64,000 bases of DNA from Rhodoferax sp. (GTDB lineage: Bacteria > Pseudomonadota > Gammaproteobacteria > Burkholderiales > Burkholderiaceae_C). The number at the start of each line of letters is the position of its first letter. The first letter of the stretch is position 1. Of the stretch, positions 20,107 through 29,400 are shown one piece after another. The notes beneath the pieces are model-generated. The model ran no database searches. It was not told the DNA's origin and saw only the letters and a program-made list of their open reading frames with translations. A program made the position numbers and the translations under genes. Where the stretch lies: the NCBI RefSeq assembly GCF_028714215.1, contig NZ_JAQTMS010000009.1, forward strand, positions 1 through 64,000, written 5' to 3'.

Positions 20107-22011
20107 TCACTCCGCACTCTGCTGCAGCGCCCACATCTCCGCATACCTGCCACCCGCCGCCAGCAGTTCCGCGTGCGAGCCGCGCTCGATGATGCGCCCG
20201 GCCTCCATCACCAGGATTTCATGCGCGTCGACCACTGTCGAGAGGCGGTGCGCGATCACCAGGGTGGTCTTGTTTTGCGCCACGCTTTGCAGCTCGGCCT
20301 GGATGGCGCGCTCGTTGGCGCTGTCGAGCGCCGAGGTGGCTTCGTCGAAGATCAATATCGACGGGTTCTTCAGCAGGGTGCGGGCGATCGCCACGCGCTG
20401 CTTTTCGCCACCCGAAAGTTTCAGCCCACGCTCCCCCACCATGGTGTCGTAGCCTTTCGGTGTGGCGCTGATGAAGCTGTGGATGTGGGCGGCGCGCGCC
20501 GCCTCCTCCACCTGCTCGCGGGTGGCGCCGGGCTGGCCGTAGGCGATGTTGTATTCCACCGTGTCGTTGAACAGCACGGTATCTTGCGGCACGATGCCGA
20601 TGGCCTGGCGCACGCTGGCTTGCGTGACCTGCTTGATGTCCTGCCCGGCGATCAGGATCTGGCCGCCCTGCACGTCGTAAAAGCGGAACAGCAGCCGCGC
20701 CAGCGTCGACTTGCCGGAACCCGACGGGCCGACGACGGCCACCGTCTTGCCGGCCGGTATCTCGAAGCTGACGTCGCGCAGAATGGGCCGCGCCGGGTCA
20801 TAGGCAAAGTTGACGTTTTTGAAACTCACACTGGCGCCACCCTGGCCCATGGGGGTGGATTGCGGATCAAGTCCGCAATGACACACTTCAAGTCCGCAAT
20901 GACAAACTTGATCAAGCGCCAACGGCAGCGCGCCCGGCACATCGGCGATCTCGCGCTCGCGCTCCATCAGGGTGAACATCTTGTCCAGGTCGGTCAGGCT
21001 CTGCTTGATCTCGCGGTACAGCACGCCCAGAAAGCCCAGCGGTATGTAGAGCTGGATCATGAAGGCGTTGACCATCACCAGGTCGCCCAGCGTCATGTGG
21101 CCGTCCACCACGCCTTGCGTGGCGCGCCACAGCATGGCCACCAGGCCGCTGGCGATGATCAGTTGCTGGCCGGTGTTGAGCAGGCTCAAGGTGCTCTGGC
21201 TCTTGACGGCGGCACGCCGGTAGCGCTCCAGGTTCTCGTCGTAGCGGCGCGCTTCGAACTCTTCGTTGTTGAAGTACTTGACGGTCTCGTAATTGAGCAG
21301 CGAATCGATGGCCCGGCTGTGCGCCTTGGAGTCCAGCTCGTTCATCTCCTTGCGGAACTTGGTGCGCCACTCGGTCACGGTCACCGTGAAGGCAATGTAG
21401 AAGACCAGCGCGACCAGGGTGATGCCGGCAAACCAGACGTCGAACTTGACGGCCAGGTAAGTCAGCACCATGGCCACTTCGATCAGCGTCGGAAAGATGC
21501 TGTACAGCGAATACGAGATCAGCGAATTGACGGCCCGCGTGCCGCGCTCTATGTCGCGCGTCAGGCCGCCGGTCTGGCGCTCCAGGTGGAAGCGCAGGCT
21601 CAGGGCATGCAGGTGGCGGAACACCTGCAGCGAGATGGTGCGCGACGCACCTTCCGTGGCCTTGGCAAAAATCAGTTCGCGCAACTCGGCAAACAAGGTG
21701 GTGGAGAGGCGCAGCAAGCCATAGCCGAACAGCAAGGCCACCGGCACCACCAGCAGGGCACGGGCATCGATGCCGCCCTTGGGGTTCATGGTGTCGACCA
21801 GTTGCTTGAGCAGCAGGGGCACGCCGACATTGGCCAGCTTGGCGCCCACCATGAAGGCCAGCGCCGCCATGACGCGCCACTTGTACTGCCATAGGTAGGG
21901 AAACAGGCGGCGCAGCGTGGCCCAGTCGGAGCGGGTGGCAGCGGGGGCGGACGCAGTGGCGGCGCCGTCACGGGAGCGGTTGTGTTCGCCAGAGCGGCGC
22001 ATGGGGGACAA
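20107..22011 (-). CDS. ATM1-type ABC exporter (fused permease/ATPase)
   Basis: VGPSGSGKSTLARLL, LKLSGGEKQRVAIARTLLKNPSILIFDEATSALD. Confidence 0.9.
   Translation of the reverse strand: MSPMRRSGEHNRSRDGAATASAPAATRSDWATLRRLFPYLWQYKWRVMAALAFMVGAKLANVGVPLLLKQLVDTMNPKGGIDARALLVVPVALLFGYGLLRLSTTLFAELRELIFAKATEGASRTISLQVFRHLHALSLRFHLERQTGGLTRDIERGTRAVNSLISYSLYSIFPTLIEVAMVLTYLAVKFDVWFAGITLVALVFYIAFTVTVTEWRTKFRKEMNELDSKAHSRAIDSLLNYETVKYFNNEEFEARRYDENLERYRRAAVKSQSTLSLLNTGQQLIIASGLVAMLWRATQGVVDGHMTLGDLVMVNAFMIQLYIPLGFLGVLYREIKQSLTDLDKMFTLMEREREIADVPGALPLALDQVCHCGLEVCHCGLDPQSTPMGQGGASVSFKNVNFAYDPARPILRDVSFEIPAGKTVAVVGPSGSGKSTLARLLFRFYDVQGGQILIAGQDIKQVTQASVRQAIGIVPQDTVLFNDTVEYNIAYGQPGATREQVEEAARAAHIHSFISATPKGYDTMVGERGLKLSGGEKQRVAIARTLLKNPSILIFDEATSALDSANERAIQAELQSVAQNKTTLVIAHRLSTVVDAHEILVMEAGRIIERGSHAELLAAGGRYAEMWALQQSAE
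20855..20913. repeat. Palindromic-repeat fragments inserted in frame in the ABC transporter gene
   Basis: TGGATTGCGGATCAAGTCCGCAATGACACACTTCAAGTCCGCAATGACA; encodes VCHCGLEVCHCGLDPQST. Confidence 0.75.
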
Positions 22012-22054
22012 TCCTACAAAATAGTTGCTATCTAGCTAACCTAGGATTGTGCCC

Positions 22055-22474
22055 ATGTCTACAAACACAAGTCCGCCGGGCGTCAAGTTGCCCACCGATG
22101 AGGAACTGGTGCTCAAGGTGATTCCGATGCCCGCCGACTCCAACGCCAATGGCGACATCTTCGGCGGCTGGGTCATGGCGCAGGTCGATCTGGCCGGCTC
22201 GGTGATCCCGGCGCGCTACACCCAGGGCCGCATGGCGACGGTGGCGGTCAATGAATTCATCTTCAAGCAGCCGGTGCGGGTCGGCGACATCCTGACTTTT
22301 TTCTCCAAGCTGGTGCGCATCGGGCGCACCTCGATCACGGTCAAGGTCGAGGTCTACGCCGAGCGTTTCTCGGCGCAAGGGCAGTACGTCAAGGTGACCG
22401 AGGCCTCACTGACCTACGTCGCCATCGACGATCAAGGCCGCCCGCGCCCCATACCGGCCCAGACACCGCGATAA
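22055..22474 (+). CDS. YciA-type acyl-CoA thioesterase
   Basis: ADSNANGDIFGGWVMAQVDLAG. Confidence 0.88.
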   Translation: MSTNTSPPGVKLPTDEELVLKVIPMPADSNANGDIFGGWVMAQVDLAGSVIPARYTQGRMATVAVNEFIFKQPVRVGDILTFFSKLVRIGRTSITVKVEVYAERFSAQGQYVKVTEASLTYVAIDDQGRPRPIPAQTPR

Positions 22475-22481
22475 TAGCGGC

Positions 22482-23666
22482 GTGCCCAAGCACTTCCCGC
22501 CTCTTCTCCTACCCTTGATTCTGGTTACCCTGACGGGCCACATGGCCTTGTCGGGGGGGCGCCTTTCGGGTTCCCTGTATGCCCTGAGCGTCGGCTCACC
22601 CGAGCTGGTGGTGGGTATTTTCATGGCCATGTTTTCGGTCTTGCCGGCTCTGGCGGCGATGTCGATCGGCCGCTGGGTCGACCGCATGGGCGCGCTGCCG
22701 GTGATACGGCTGGGCGTGCTGGCGGTGCTGATCGGCGCCTTGGTGCCGGTGCTGTGGCTCAGCGTGCCCTCGCTGTTTGTGATGGCGGTGCTGATCGGCT
22801 TCGGCTTCAACGCCATGTCGGTGGCCAGCCAGCATACGGTGGGCGCCATGGCGCAGGGCAAAACGGCGGAGCAGCGTCTGCGCAACTTCGGCTGGTACGC
22901 CTTGGGGCATTCGGCCTCCAGCGCGCTGGGGCCTTTCATCTCGGGCCTGTTGATCGACCATATCGGTTTTCGCACCGCTTTTGCCACCATGGCCGGGTTT
23001 ACCTGCGTCGCCTGCTGGCTGGTGTTCAAGAGACTGCGCAAGCTGCCGGCGGCAGCCAAATCGGAAGCGGCCGGCGACGACCAACCCAAGCCGCAGGCCT
23101 GGCATGACCTGCTGGCGGCGCCCGAGCTGCGGCGCATCTATTACGTCAGCATGGCGCTGGCCTGCACCTGGGACTTGTTCATCGTGATGCTGCCGGTGCT
23201 GGGCACGCGGCTGGGTTTTTCGGCCTCCGTCATCGGCACCGTGTTCTCGCTGTTTGCCGTCGGCACCTTTGTCAGCCGGGCCCTGATGCCCTGGCTCTCG
23301 ACCCGTTTTCGCGAATGGCAAATCATGCGCGCCGCGATGGTCATCATCGCCCTGGTGTTTATTCTGCTGCCGTGGGCCAGTGCCGCCGCTGCCTTCATGC
23401 TGCTGGGCTTTTTGTTCGGCACCTCGGTCGGCTTCAGCCAACCCAATATGCTCTCCTTGCTGCATGCGGCGGCACCCGGTGGACGCGGCGGCGAGGCGCT
23501 GGGTCTGCGCTCCCTGATCGGCAACAGTTCATCGGTGATGGTGCCCATCGCCTTCGGCCTGGCCGTCGGGCCGCTGGGCGTGGCGCCGCTGCTGTGGGCC
23601 GGCGCCACGCTGATCAGCAGCGCCCTGCCGGCCGCGCACCGCGGCGTGCGGCATCATTTGGGTTGA
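22482..23666 (+). CDS. MFS transporter
   Basis: About 12 hydrophobic segments; MSIGRWVDRMGALPVIRLG. Confidence 0.85.
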   Translation: MPKHFPPLLLPLILVTLTGHMALSGGRLSGSLYALSVGSPELVVGIFMAMFSVLPALAAMSIGRWVDRMGALPVIRLGVLAVLIGALVPVLWLSVPSLFVMAVLIGFGFNAMSVASQHTVGAMAQGKTAEQRLRNFGWYALGHSASSALGPFISGLLIDHIGFRTAFATMAGFTCVACWLVFKRLRKLPAAAKSEAAGDDQPKPQAWHDLLAAPELRRIYYVSMALACTWDLFIVMLPVLGTRLGFSASVIGTVFSLFAVGTFVSRALMPWLSTRFREWQIMRAAMVIIALVFILLPWASAAAAFMLLGFLFGTSVGFSQPNMLSLLHAAAPGGRGGEALGLRSLIGNSSSVMVPIAFGLAVGPLGVAPLLWAGATLISSALPAAHRGVRHHLG

Positions 23667-24436
23667 CATAAACCGCTCAGCAGGCTGGGCATAACCGCCC
23701 CGGCAGCACTACGCAGGGTCCAGGTGCATTCGTCGTCCAACGCCGTCGCCGTCGGGTTGACCTGCACCACCTTGGCACCGGCTTGTTTTGCAAGCCAGGG
23801 AATGCGTGCCGCCGGGTGCACCAGGCCCGAGGTGCCAATGGCCAACAGCAGGTCGCAGGCTTCGGCGGCGGCAAATGCAGCATCCAGTACCTCCTCGGGC
23901 AGAGCTTCACCAAACCAGACGACGCCGGGGCGGACCGGGCCACCGCAATGCTGGCAACTTGGGGGACTGAGTCGGCGCCCTCCTTCGGGTTCCTCAGGGA
24001 TGCCAGGCGGAAGCAGATGTGCCCGGCCGCAGGCAAAGCAGCGCGGAGCGTGCAGGCTGCCGTGCAAGTGCAGCACCTCGGTACTGCCAGCGCGCTCGTG
24101 CAGGTCGTCCACGTTCTGCGTCACCACGGTGAGCCTGGGAACAAGCTGCGCCAACCCGGCAATGGCAACATGCGCCGGGTTGGGCTGCGCGCGCAACACC
24201 TGCATGCGGCGCCACTCGTACCAGCCCCAGACCAGTTCCTTGTCCCGGCGAAAAGCGTCGGGTGTGGCCAGGTCCTCGGCATCGAAGCGCTGCCACAAAC
24301 CCGTCAGTGCTTCACGAAAAGTCGGAATGCCGCTCTCGGCGGAAACGCCGGCGCCGGTGAAGACCACGACATGATCTGCCTGTTGCAGGGCAGCGATCAA
24401 TTCGGGCGGGATGGCGGTGCTGGCGTCTGGGTTCAT
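23654..24436 (-). CDS. Sir2-family NAD-dependent deacetylase
   Basis: VVVFTGAGVSAESGIPTFR; TQNVDDLHERAG; LHLHGSL. Confidence 0.93.
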   Translation of the reverse strand: MNPDASTAIPPELIAALQQADHVVVFTGAGVSAESGIPTFREALTGLWQRFDAEDLATPDAFRRDKELVWGWYEWRRMQVLRAQPNPAHVAIAGLAQLVPRLTVVTQNVDDLHERAGSTEVLHLHGSLHAPRCFACGRAHLLPPGIPEEPEGGRRLSPPSCQHCGGPVRPGVVWFGEALPEEVLDAAFAAAEACDLLLAIGTSGLVHPAARIPWLAKQAGAKVVQVNPTATALDDECTWTLRSAAGAVMPSLLSGLCQPK

Positions 24437-24774
24437 GATGATTTTCGAAGGCTGGTGAAGCCCTCAGTTTCGCCGCCAGGGCGACGACCTGTGTCGTCCG
24501 GCAATACCGGCAGGAACGACCTTCCGGATGCGTCACATTTCGCCGCAGGGCTCAACAAAATGGAGTCTCCTCATCCATCATTGCGACAAGAAGCCAGGCT
24601 GTAATGCAACCGAACTCCTTGCGGCGCGCCAGCATCCGCTCTGCGACACATCTCATCGCATCATTGATTAATAGTCTCCCAGTTACGAGATTGAAGGGAA
24701 AGCCCCAGCAAATGCAAACCAAGCGGGCAACACCGTCGCTGAGACGCTTTTCCACATTACAAAGGAATTCTGAA

Positions 24775-25530
24775 ATGAACAGACCAATCGAGCCACCTTC
24801 AACCCAGGAATCACCAGATCCGACATTTGTCCGGGACATTCTGCGCAACCGAATGGCAACCGATGATCTTCTTGAAAGATTGAGGAAAGCGTCGAACGAA
24901 CTGGCGGCCGGATTGGACATTCCGTTTCCGGGTTTGCTACCGGCGTGTTCTTCCGCTCGCAATCGGGCAAAGCGGATTGATCGGTTACTCTGGGCTGTGC
25001 GGCAGAAGGCAGCAAGTCTGCGCGAACAACAAATGTCGGAGCTACCCGAACTCACCCAAGTGCGGACCGATATATTGGCGCACTTGGATAGACAGATGCT
25101 TTTGCTGGGCCCTGCTCTTGGAGATTGGTTTGAGGGTCAGGTTCCGCATCGTGGCGCTATTGGTAAATCACGTGGCGACTGGATTGAGATTGACAACTCG
25201 GTCTGGATCAAATTTCAATTTCGGCACGATCTTGATTCCGAACTTTCGCAATCCTGGCCGCTTGAACTTGGATGGCAGTTTGGACGCGTTCTATGCCGAT
25301 GGCGGTGTACCCCCAGCGATGACCACCCACATTTTGAATTTCAATCGTTTGCTGATGAGCTGAAAACAGTTGATCGCCGGGAACGTTCAGATGTGAAAAG
25401 CGAGCTCTTGCTTGCGGTTTTGCCTCGCATTCCAGAGTTGGCCTTTGCCGCGAAGTTTGTAGAGCGCCTTTCTCTTCAAGTTGGCAATAGCCGGTTTACC
25501 GCAGGCATTGCCATGTCGCCCGGACTTTGA
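24775..25530 (+). CDS. Hypothetical protein, first gene of the FtsZ-like/AAA+ module
   Basis: ORF 24604-25530; likely start ATG 24775 (after AAGGAATT); one base before the next gene. Confidence 0.55.
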   Translation: MNRPIEPPSTQESPDPTFVRDILRNRMATDDLLERLRKASNELAAGLDIPFPGLLPACSSARNRAKRIDRLLWAVRQKAASLREQQMSELPELTQVRTDILAHLDRQMLLLGPALGDWFEGQVPHRGAIGKSRGDWIEIDNSVWIKFQFRHDLDSELSQSWPLELGWQFGRVLCRWRCTPSDDHPHFEFQSFADELKTVDRRERSDVKSELLLAVLPRIPELAFAAKFVERLSLQVGNSRFTAGIAMSPGL

Positions 25531-25531
25531 C

Positions 25532-26575
25532 ATGGATCGCCGCCAATTTCTGCAGAGCTTGAACGCCAGCGGCATGGGTGCCATCCTCCCCGCATCGGCT
25601 ATGCCGCCAATAGTCGCACAAACGGCTATCGTTGAGGAGGCCGGTACGGCATGGGATATCCCAAAAATTGGCATCGTGTCTGTCGGCGGAATCGGCGGAA
25701 GCTGCATTCCCAAGGCAGGTGATCGCGCCCGGAGCCTGCCATATCTCAGCCGAACTGTTGCAGTCGATACCTACGGCGTCGATTTGCACGGCATGAACGC
25801 TGATCGCAAGGTGCTGGTGGGCGACAGCAAGACCCGGCTCAACCCCCTTACCGCAAGGCTCCTGGCTCAATCCGCTAGCAATGAAATTGCAGAGGCAGTT
25901 GCCGACCTGGACATGGTCTTGCTGGTTGCCGGGATGGGTGGCGCCACCGGCACTGGGGTTGCTCCCATCGTCGCGCAAGTTTTACGCGAGCAAGGCATCT
26001 TGATCCTGGCTTTTGCGGTCATGCCTTTCCACTGTGAGGGGCCGTTGCGCCAGCAAACCGCGCAAGTTGGTGTTCGCAATCTTCGGCACCATGTCGACAC
26101 GTTGATTCCGTTCGTCACCAACGACTTTAACCCAGATGCCAAAAACGTCAGATGGCTATCTGCCGCGACCCAATTGGCCCCGCTGGCCTTCATCGAGGTA
26201 TGTCGAAACATCATGAACCCGGTTTGCCGGCCAGGCTGGGTCAATATTGACTTTGAAGATCTGCGACACATCATCTTGAGCCAGGAAGGAGAATGCGCGT
26301 TGGGATTCGGATCTGCCAAAGACGCGCTCGGCGCTGCGACCGCGGCGATTGACCACCCCTTGCTCGGTCGAGGCCGATTGCAGCGGGCGTCGGCGTCTCT
26401 GGTTGCCATCGCAGCCCCACAGCAATTGCTCAAGCTACAAGACTCAAAGACCGTTCTGAACAGCGTCAGAAAGCAGATGTCCAGAGACGCATACGTGTTC
26501 TACGCCTCGACCTACGACGACAATCTCGATAACGAAATTGGGGTGTCGATCATCGCCAACGGCATCCGGGGGTGA
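25532..26575 (+). CDS. FtsZ/tubulin-superfamily GTPase (accessory FtsZ-like) with Tat-like N-terminus
   Basis: GIVSVGGIGGS; LLVAGMGGATGTGVAPIVAQVLREQG; VNIDFEDLRHI T7-like loop; LGAATAAIDHPLL; DNEIGVSIIANGI; N-term MDRRQFLQ. Confidence 0.85.
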   Translation: MDRRQFLQSLNASGMGAILPASAMPPIVAQTAIVEEAGTAWDIPKIGIVSVGGIGGSCIPKAGDRARSLPYLSRTVAVDTYGVDLHGMNADRKVLVGDSKTRLNPLTARLLAQSASNEIAEAVADLDMVLLVAGMGGATGTGVAPIVAQVLREQGILILAFAVMPFHCEGPLRQQTAQVGVRNLRHHVDTLIPFVTNDFNPDAKNVRWLSAATQLAPLAFIEVCRNIMNPVCRPGWVNIDFEDLRHIILSQEGECALGFGSAKDALGAATAAIDHPLLGRGRLQRASASLVAIAAPQQLLKLQDSKTVLNSVRKQMSRDAYVFYASTYDDNLDNEIGVSIIANGIRG

Positions 26576-26691
26576 TCTCTGCAGTGACATCGCCAGAGGT
26601 GCGACGGTATGCGACGTACAACACAAATTTTGTGCGTCACAAAATGACTCAGCGACGTGGATACTTGCCTTTCAACCAAAAGGGAAAAGCC

Positions 26692-28953
26692 ATGTCAGCA
26701 CGCACAAATCTGCCCTCGTTAGCCTACACACAACGTCTTGCGCCACGCGGAGACGATGCCAGCACCTGCTCTGGTGATGACGCATTGTTGCCATTGATTC
26801 AACGCTGGGTGCTGGCCTTGATGGTGCAGTACAAGAAAGTCTTTGAGTTGCCGGAAGATTCAGTCTTGCGAAAACTGCTCAAGGTTGGCAGTCCGGAATA
26901 CTGGCATAACCATGAAGACGACCCGATCACATATGAAGACGATCAGGAACCCGGCGCGAAGGCCGACCAGCGCCGCAAACAGCGCTGGACTGCCGAACTG
27001 CTGGCGGCAGCCAAAGTGAATGCCGCAGCCATAGAGCCTGACTTTTCTCATCCAGTTTTTGCCAACGTACGGGCACTGGGCGAGCTTCTGGGCCTGAACG
27101 ATACCGACATGGTGGTCCTTTGCTTCTTGGTCTTGTTGCAGGGGGATGAACGATTTAAGGAAAGCGTCGCCAGCATGCGTTTAAAGCTGAGCAACGAGAG
27201 CGAATGTGTTGCCATGTTTGCCAGTGCCACGGGAGGCAACACCGTCGATCTACAGCGCGTACTGCGCCGCGACAGCCCATTGCGCAGCATGGGTTTGCTC
27301 AAGCTTGGCAAAGAGGCGCGCGACATGGAAGACTTTCTGGAGCTTCCACGGGGTCTTGCCACGCTCATGATGGACCCGCACGAATCAACTTTGCCACTGG
27401 TGCGGCATTTCTTCACACCGCGCAGCCCGAGCACGCTGGACCTCTGCCACTTCCCGCACCTGGCCGATGAAGCTGCCATCATTGCCGGCATCTTGCGCGA
27501 GGCGATGCGCCAGGGCATTGCGGGTACCAACATCCTGCTCTACGGCCCGCCCGGCGTGGGCAAGACCGAGCTGGCTTCGGTGGTGGCGCAGACTCTGCAA
27601 GCCGAGCTTTATGAGGTGGGCTACGCCGACGATGAAGGTGCCCCGATTCGCGGCGTCGAGCGATTGCAGGCCTTCAACCTGTGCCAACGCCTGCTGAGCC
27701 GACGCAACAATGCACTGGTGTTGTTCGACGAGGTGGAGGACATGCTGGAACGCGGTGAAGTACCCGGCAAAGCATGGGTCAACCGCGCCCTTGAAGAAAA
27801 CCCGGTGCCAGCGATCTGGATCACCAACCACGCCAACGCGCTGGAGCCGGCCTACCGTCGGCGCTTTGACTACTCTGTGCAGCTCAGCACGCCGCCGCGC
27901 GCCGTGCGCCTGCAAATTGCCAGCCACCACCTGCTGGGCATTGCCAGCGTCGATGCAGCGAATTCCGACGCCGCAGCACAAAGCGCGGACCACACCTGGC
28001 TGCACGACTTGGCCGAGAGCCCGAGTCTGACCCCATCGCAAATGGAACGCGCGGCCAAAGTGGCCCGCCTAGTCGAGGCTCAATCTCTGATGCAGGGTGA
28101 CACGGCTCCGGCAAAGCAGCGAGTGCTACAGGTGCTGGAGCGCTCGGCGAAGCTGCTGGGTCAGCCCAAACTGCGCCCCGGTCGCCCCATGGCCACCGCT
28201 TACGACCTGGCCTATCTGAACACCGATGCGCCGGTTGCCGCTCTGGTCGAATCGCTGCGCCATGCGCCCGGTGGTTCGTTCTGCTTCTATGGCCCACCCG
28301 GTGCCGGCAAGACGGCGCTGGCTCGCTATATCGCCCAGGCGCTGGAACTGCCCGTGGTGCTACGCCGTGCGTCTGACCTGCTGGACATGTATGTGGGTGG
28401 CACTGAGCAAAAAATCGCCGAGATGTTTGACACCGCCCGTACTGAGCCTTGCGTGCTGATTCTGGATGAGGCCGACTCCTTTCTGCAATCACGCGCTGAA
28501 GCCAAGCACTCCTGGGAAATCACCCAGGTCAATGAACTGCTGACGCAAATGGAAGAGTTTGAGGGCTTGTTCATCTGCACCACCAACCTGCTGGAAAAGC
28601 TGGACCCGGCCAGTCTGCGCCGCTTTGACTGGAAGGTGGCGTTCAGCGCCATGACGGCTTCGCAACGCTGGGCCTTCTTTTTGCAGGAATTCCACCTACT
28701 GGGCGGCAACATGGAGACGGCAGCGCCACTACAGTCCTATGTGCGCCAGCAGTTGGGCGGGCTCACGCCGGGAGACTTTGCGCCCGTCACACGGCAGTTT
28801 CGGCTGTTGCGGCGCACGCCATCGGCGCAGGAACTGCTGGAGCGCTTGCGTGGCGAACTGGCAGTCAAGAACGGCGCTCACGCGAATTCGCCCGTGTACC
28901 TCAGCGCCTATGGCAACGGCGCCGGAATCAAAAACATCCCCGTCGCCGCTTGA
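26692..28953 (+). CDS. Double AAA+ ATPase (Vps4/SpoVK-like), MoxR-independent
   Basis: Two Walker A (LLYGPPGVGKTELA; FYGPPGAGKTALA) and Walker B (LVLFDEVED; LILDEADSF). Confidence 0.85.
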   Translation: MSARTNLPSLAYTQRLAPRGDDASTCSGDDALLPLIQRWVLALMVQYKKVFELPEDSVLRKLLKVGSPEYWHNHEDDPITYEDDQEPGAKADQRRKQRWTAELLAAAKVNAAAIEPDFSHPVFANVRALGELLGLNDTDMVVLCFLVLLQGDERFKESVASMRLKLSNESECVAMFASATGGNTVDLQRVLRRDSPLRSMGLLKLGKEARDMEDFLELPRGLATLMMDPHESTLPLVRHFFTPRSPSTLDLCHFPHLADEAAIIAGILREAMRQGIAGTNILLYGPPGVGKTELASVVAQTLQAELYEVGYADDEGAPIRGVERLQAFNLCQRLLSRRNNALVLFDEVEDMLERGEVPGKAWVNRALEENPVPAIWITNHANALEPAYRRRFDYSVQLSTPPRAVRLQIASHHLLGIASVDAANSDAAAQSADHTWLHDLAESPSLTPSQMERAAKVARLVEAQSLMQGDTAPAKQRVLQVLERSAKLLGQPKLRPGRPMATAYDLAYLNTDAPVAALVESLRHAPGGSFCFYGPPGAGKTALARYIAQALELPVVLRRASDLLDMYVGGTEQKIAEMFDTARTEPCVLILDEADSFLQSRAEAKHSWEITQVNELLTQMEEFEGLFICTTNLLEKLDPASLRRFDWKVAFSAMTASQRWAFFLQEFHLLGGNMETAAPLQSYVRQQLGGLTPGDFAPVTRQFRLLRRTPSAQELLERLRGELAVKNGAHANSPVYLSAYGNGAGIKNIPVAA

Positions 28954-28980
28954 ACCCCGACCAACCATCAGGAAAACACC

Positions 28981-29400
28981 ATGGAACCCAAACACAAGAA
29001 AGACGCAGCCTTCAGCCATTTGCTGAGCAATATGCTTGACGGTTCTGCTCACGCACTTGAGCTTGCACAAGAGTTGACCAACGACCGCGATGAACACTTG
29101 CGGGCATTGCAACGCCAGTTTGCCACCGCGCCAGTCATGGGCTTTCGTCCCGGTCAGATCATCCAGTGGAAGCCGGGCATGAAAAACAGACTGATCCCGG
29201 TCTATGGCGAACCGGCGATTGTGATGGAGGTGCTCAACCCGCCGGTTTTTGACTCCAACAAAGAGTTGGATGGCACCAGCCTGTATCGGGAGCCGTTGAA
29301 CCTGGTGCTGGGCATTCAGGATGTCGATGGTGATTTCTTGACGTTTCACTACGACGCTCGCCGTTTTGAGGTGACGGCAGACCTGGGAGAAGCCAAATGA
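28981..29400 (+). CDS. Small conserved-looking protein, paralog 1
   Basis: FRPGQIIQWKPGMKNRLIPVYGEPAIVMEVLNPPV matches the next ORF. Confidence 0.7.
   Translation: MEPKHKKDAAFSHLLSNMLDGSAHALELAQELTNDRDEHLRALQRQFATAPVMGFRPGQIIQWKPGMKNRLIPVYGEPAIVMEVLNPPVFDSNKELDGTSLYREPLNLVLGIQDVDGDFLTFHYDARRFEVTADLGEAK

Noticed and set aside
20173-21894. 573-aa plus-strand ORF
   Set aside because: Antisense shadow of the ABC exporter.
24440-24600. Small inverted repeats (GACGACCTGTGTCGTC; CCGGCAATACCGG) as an island attachment site
   Set aside because: Short palindromes common in GC-rich DNA; no matching direct repeat found at the right edge near 34.2 kb and no integrase or tRNA nearby.
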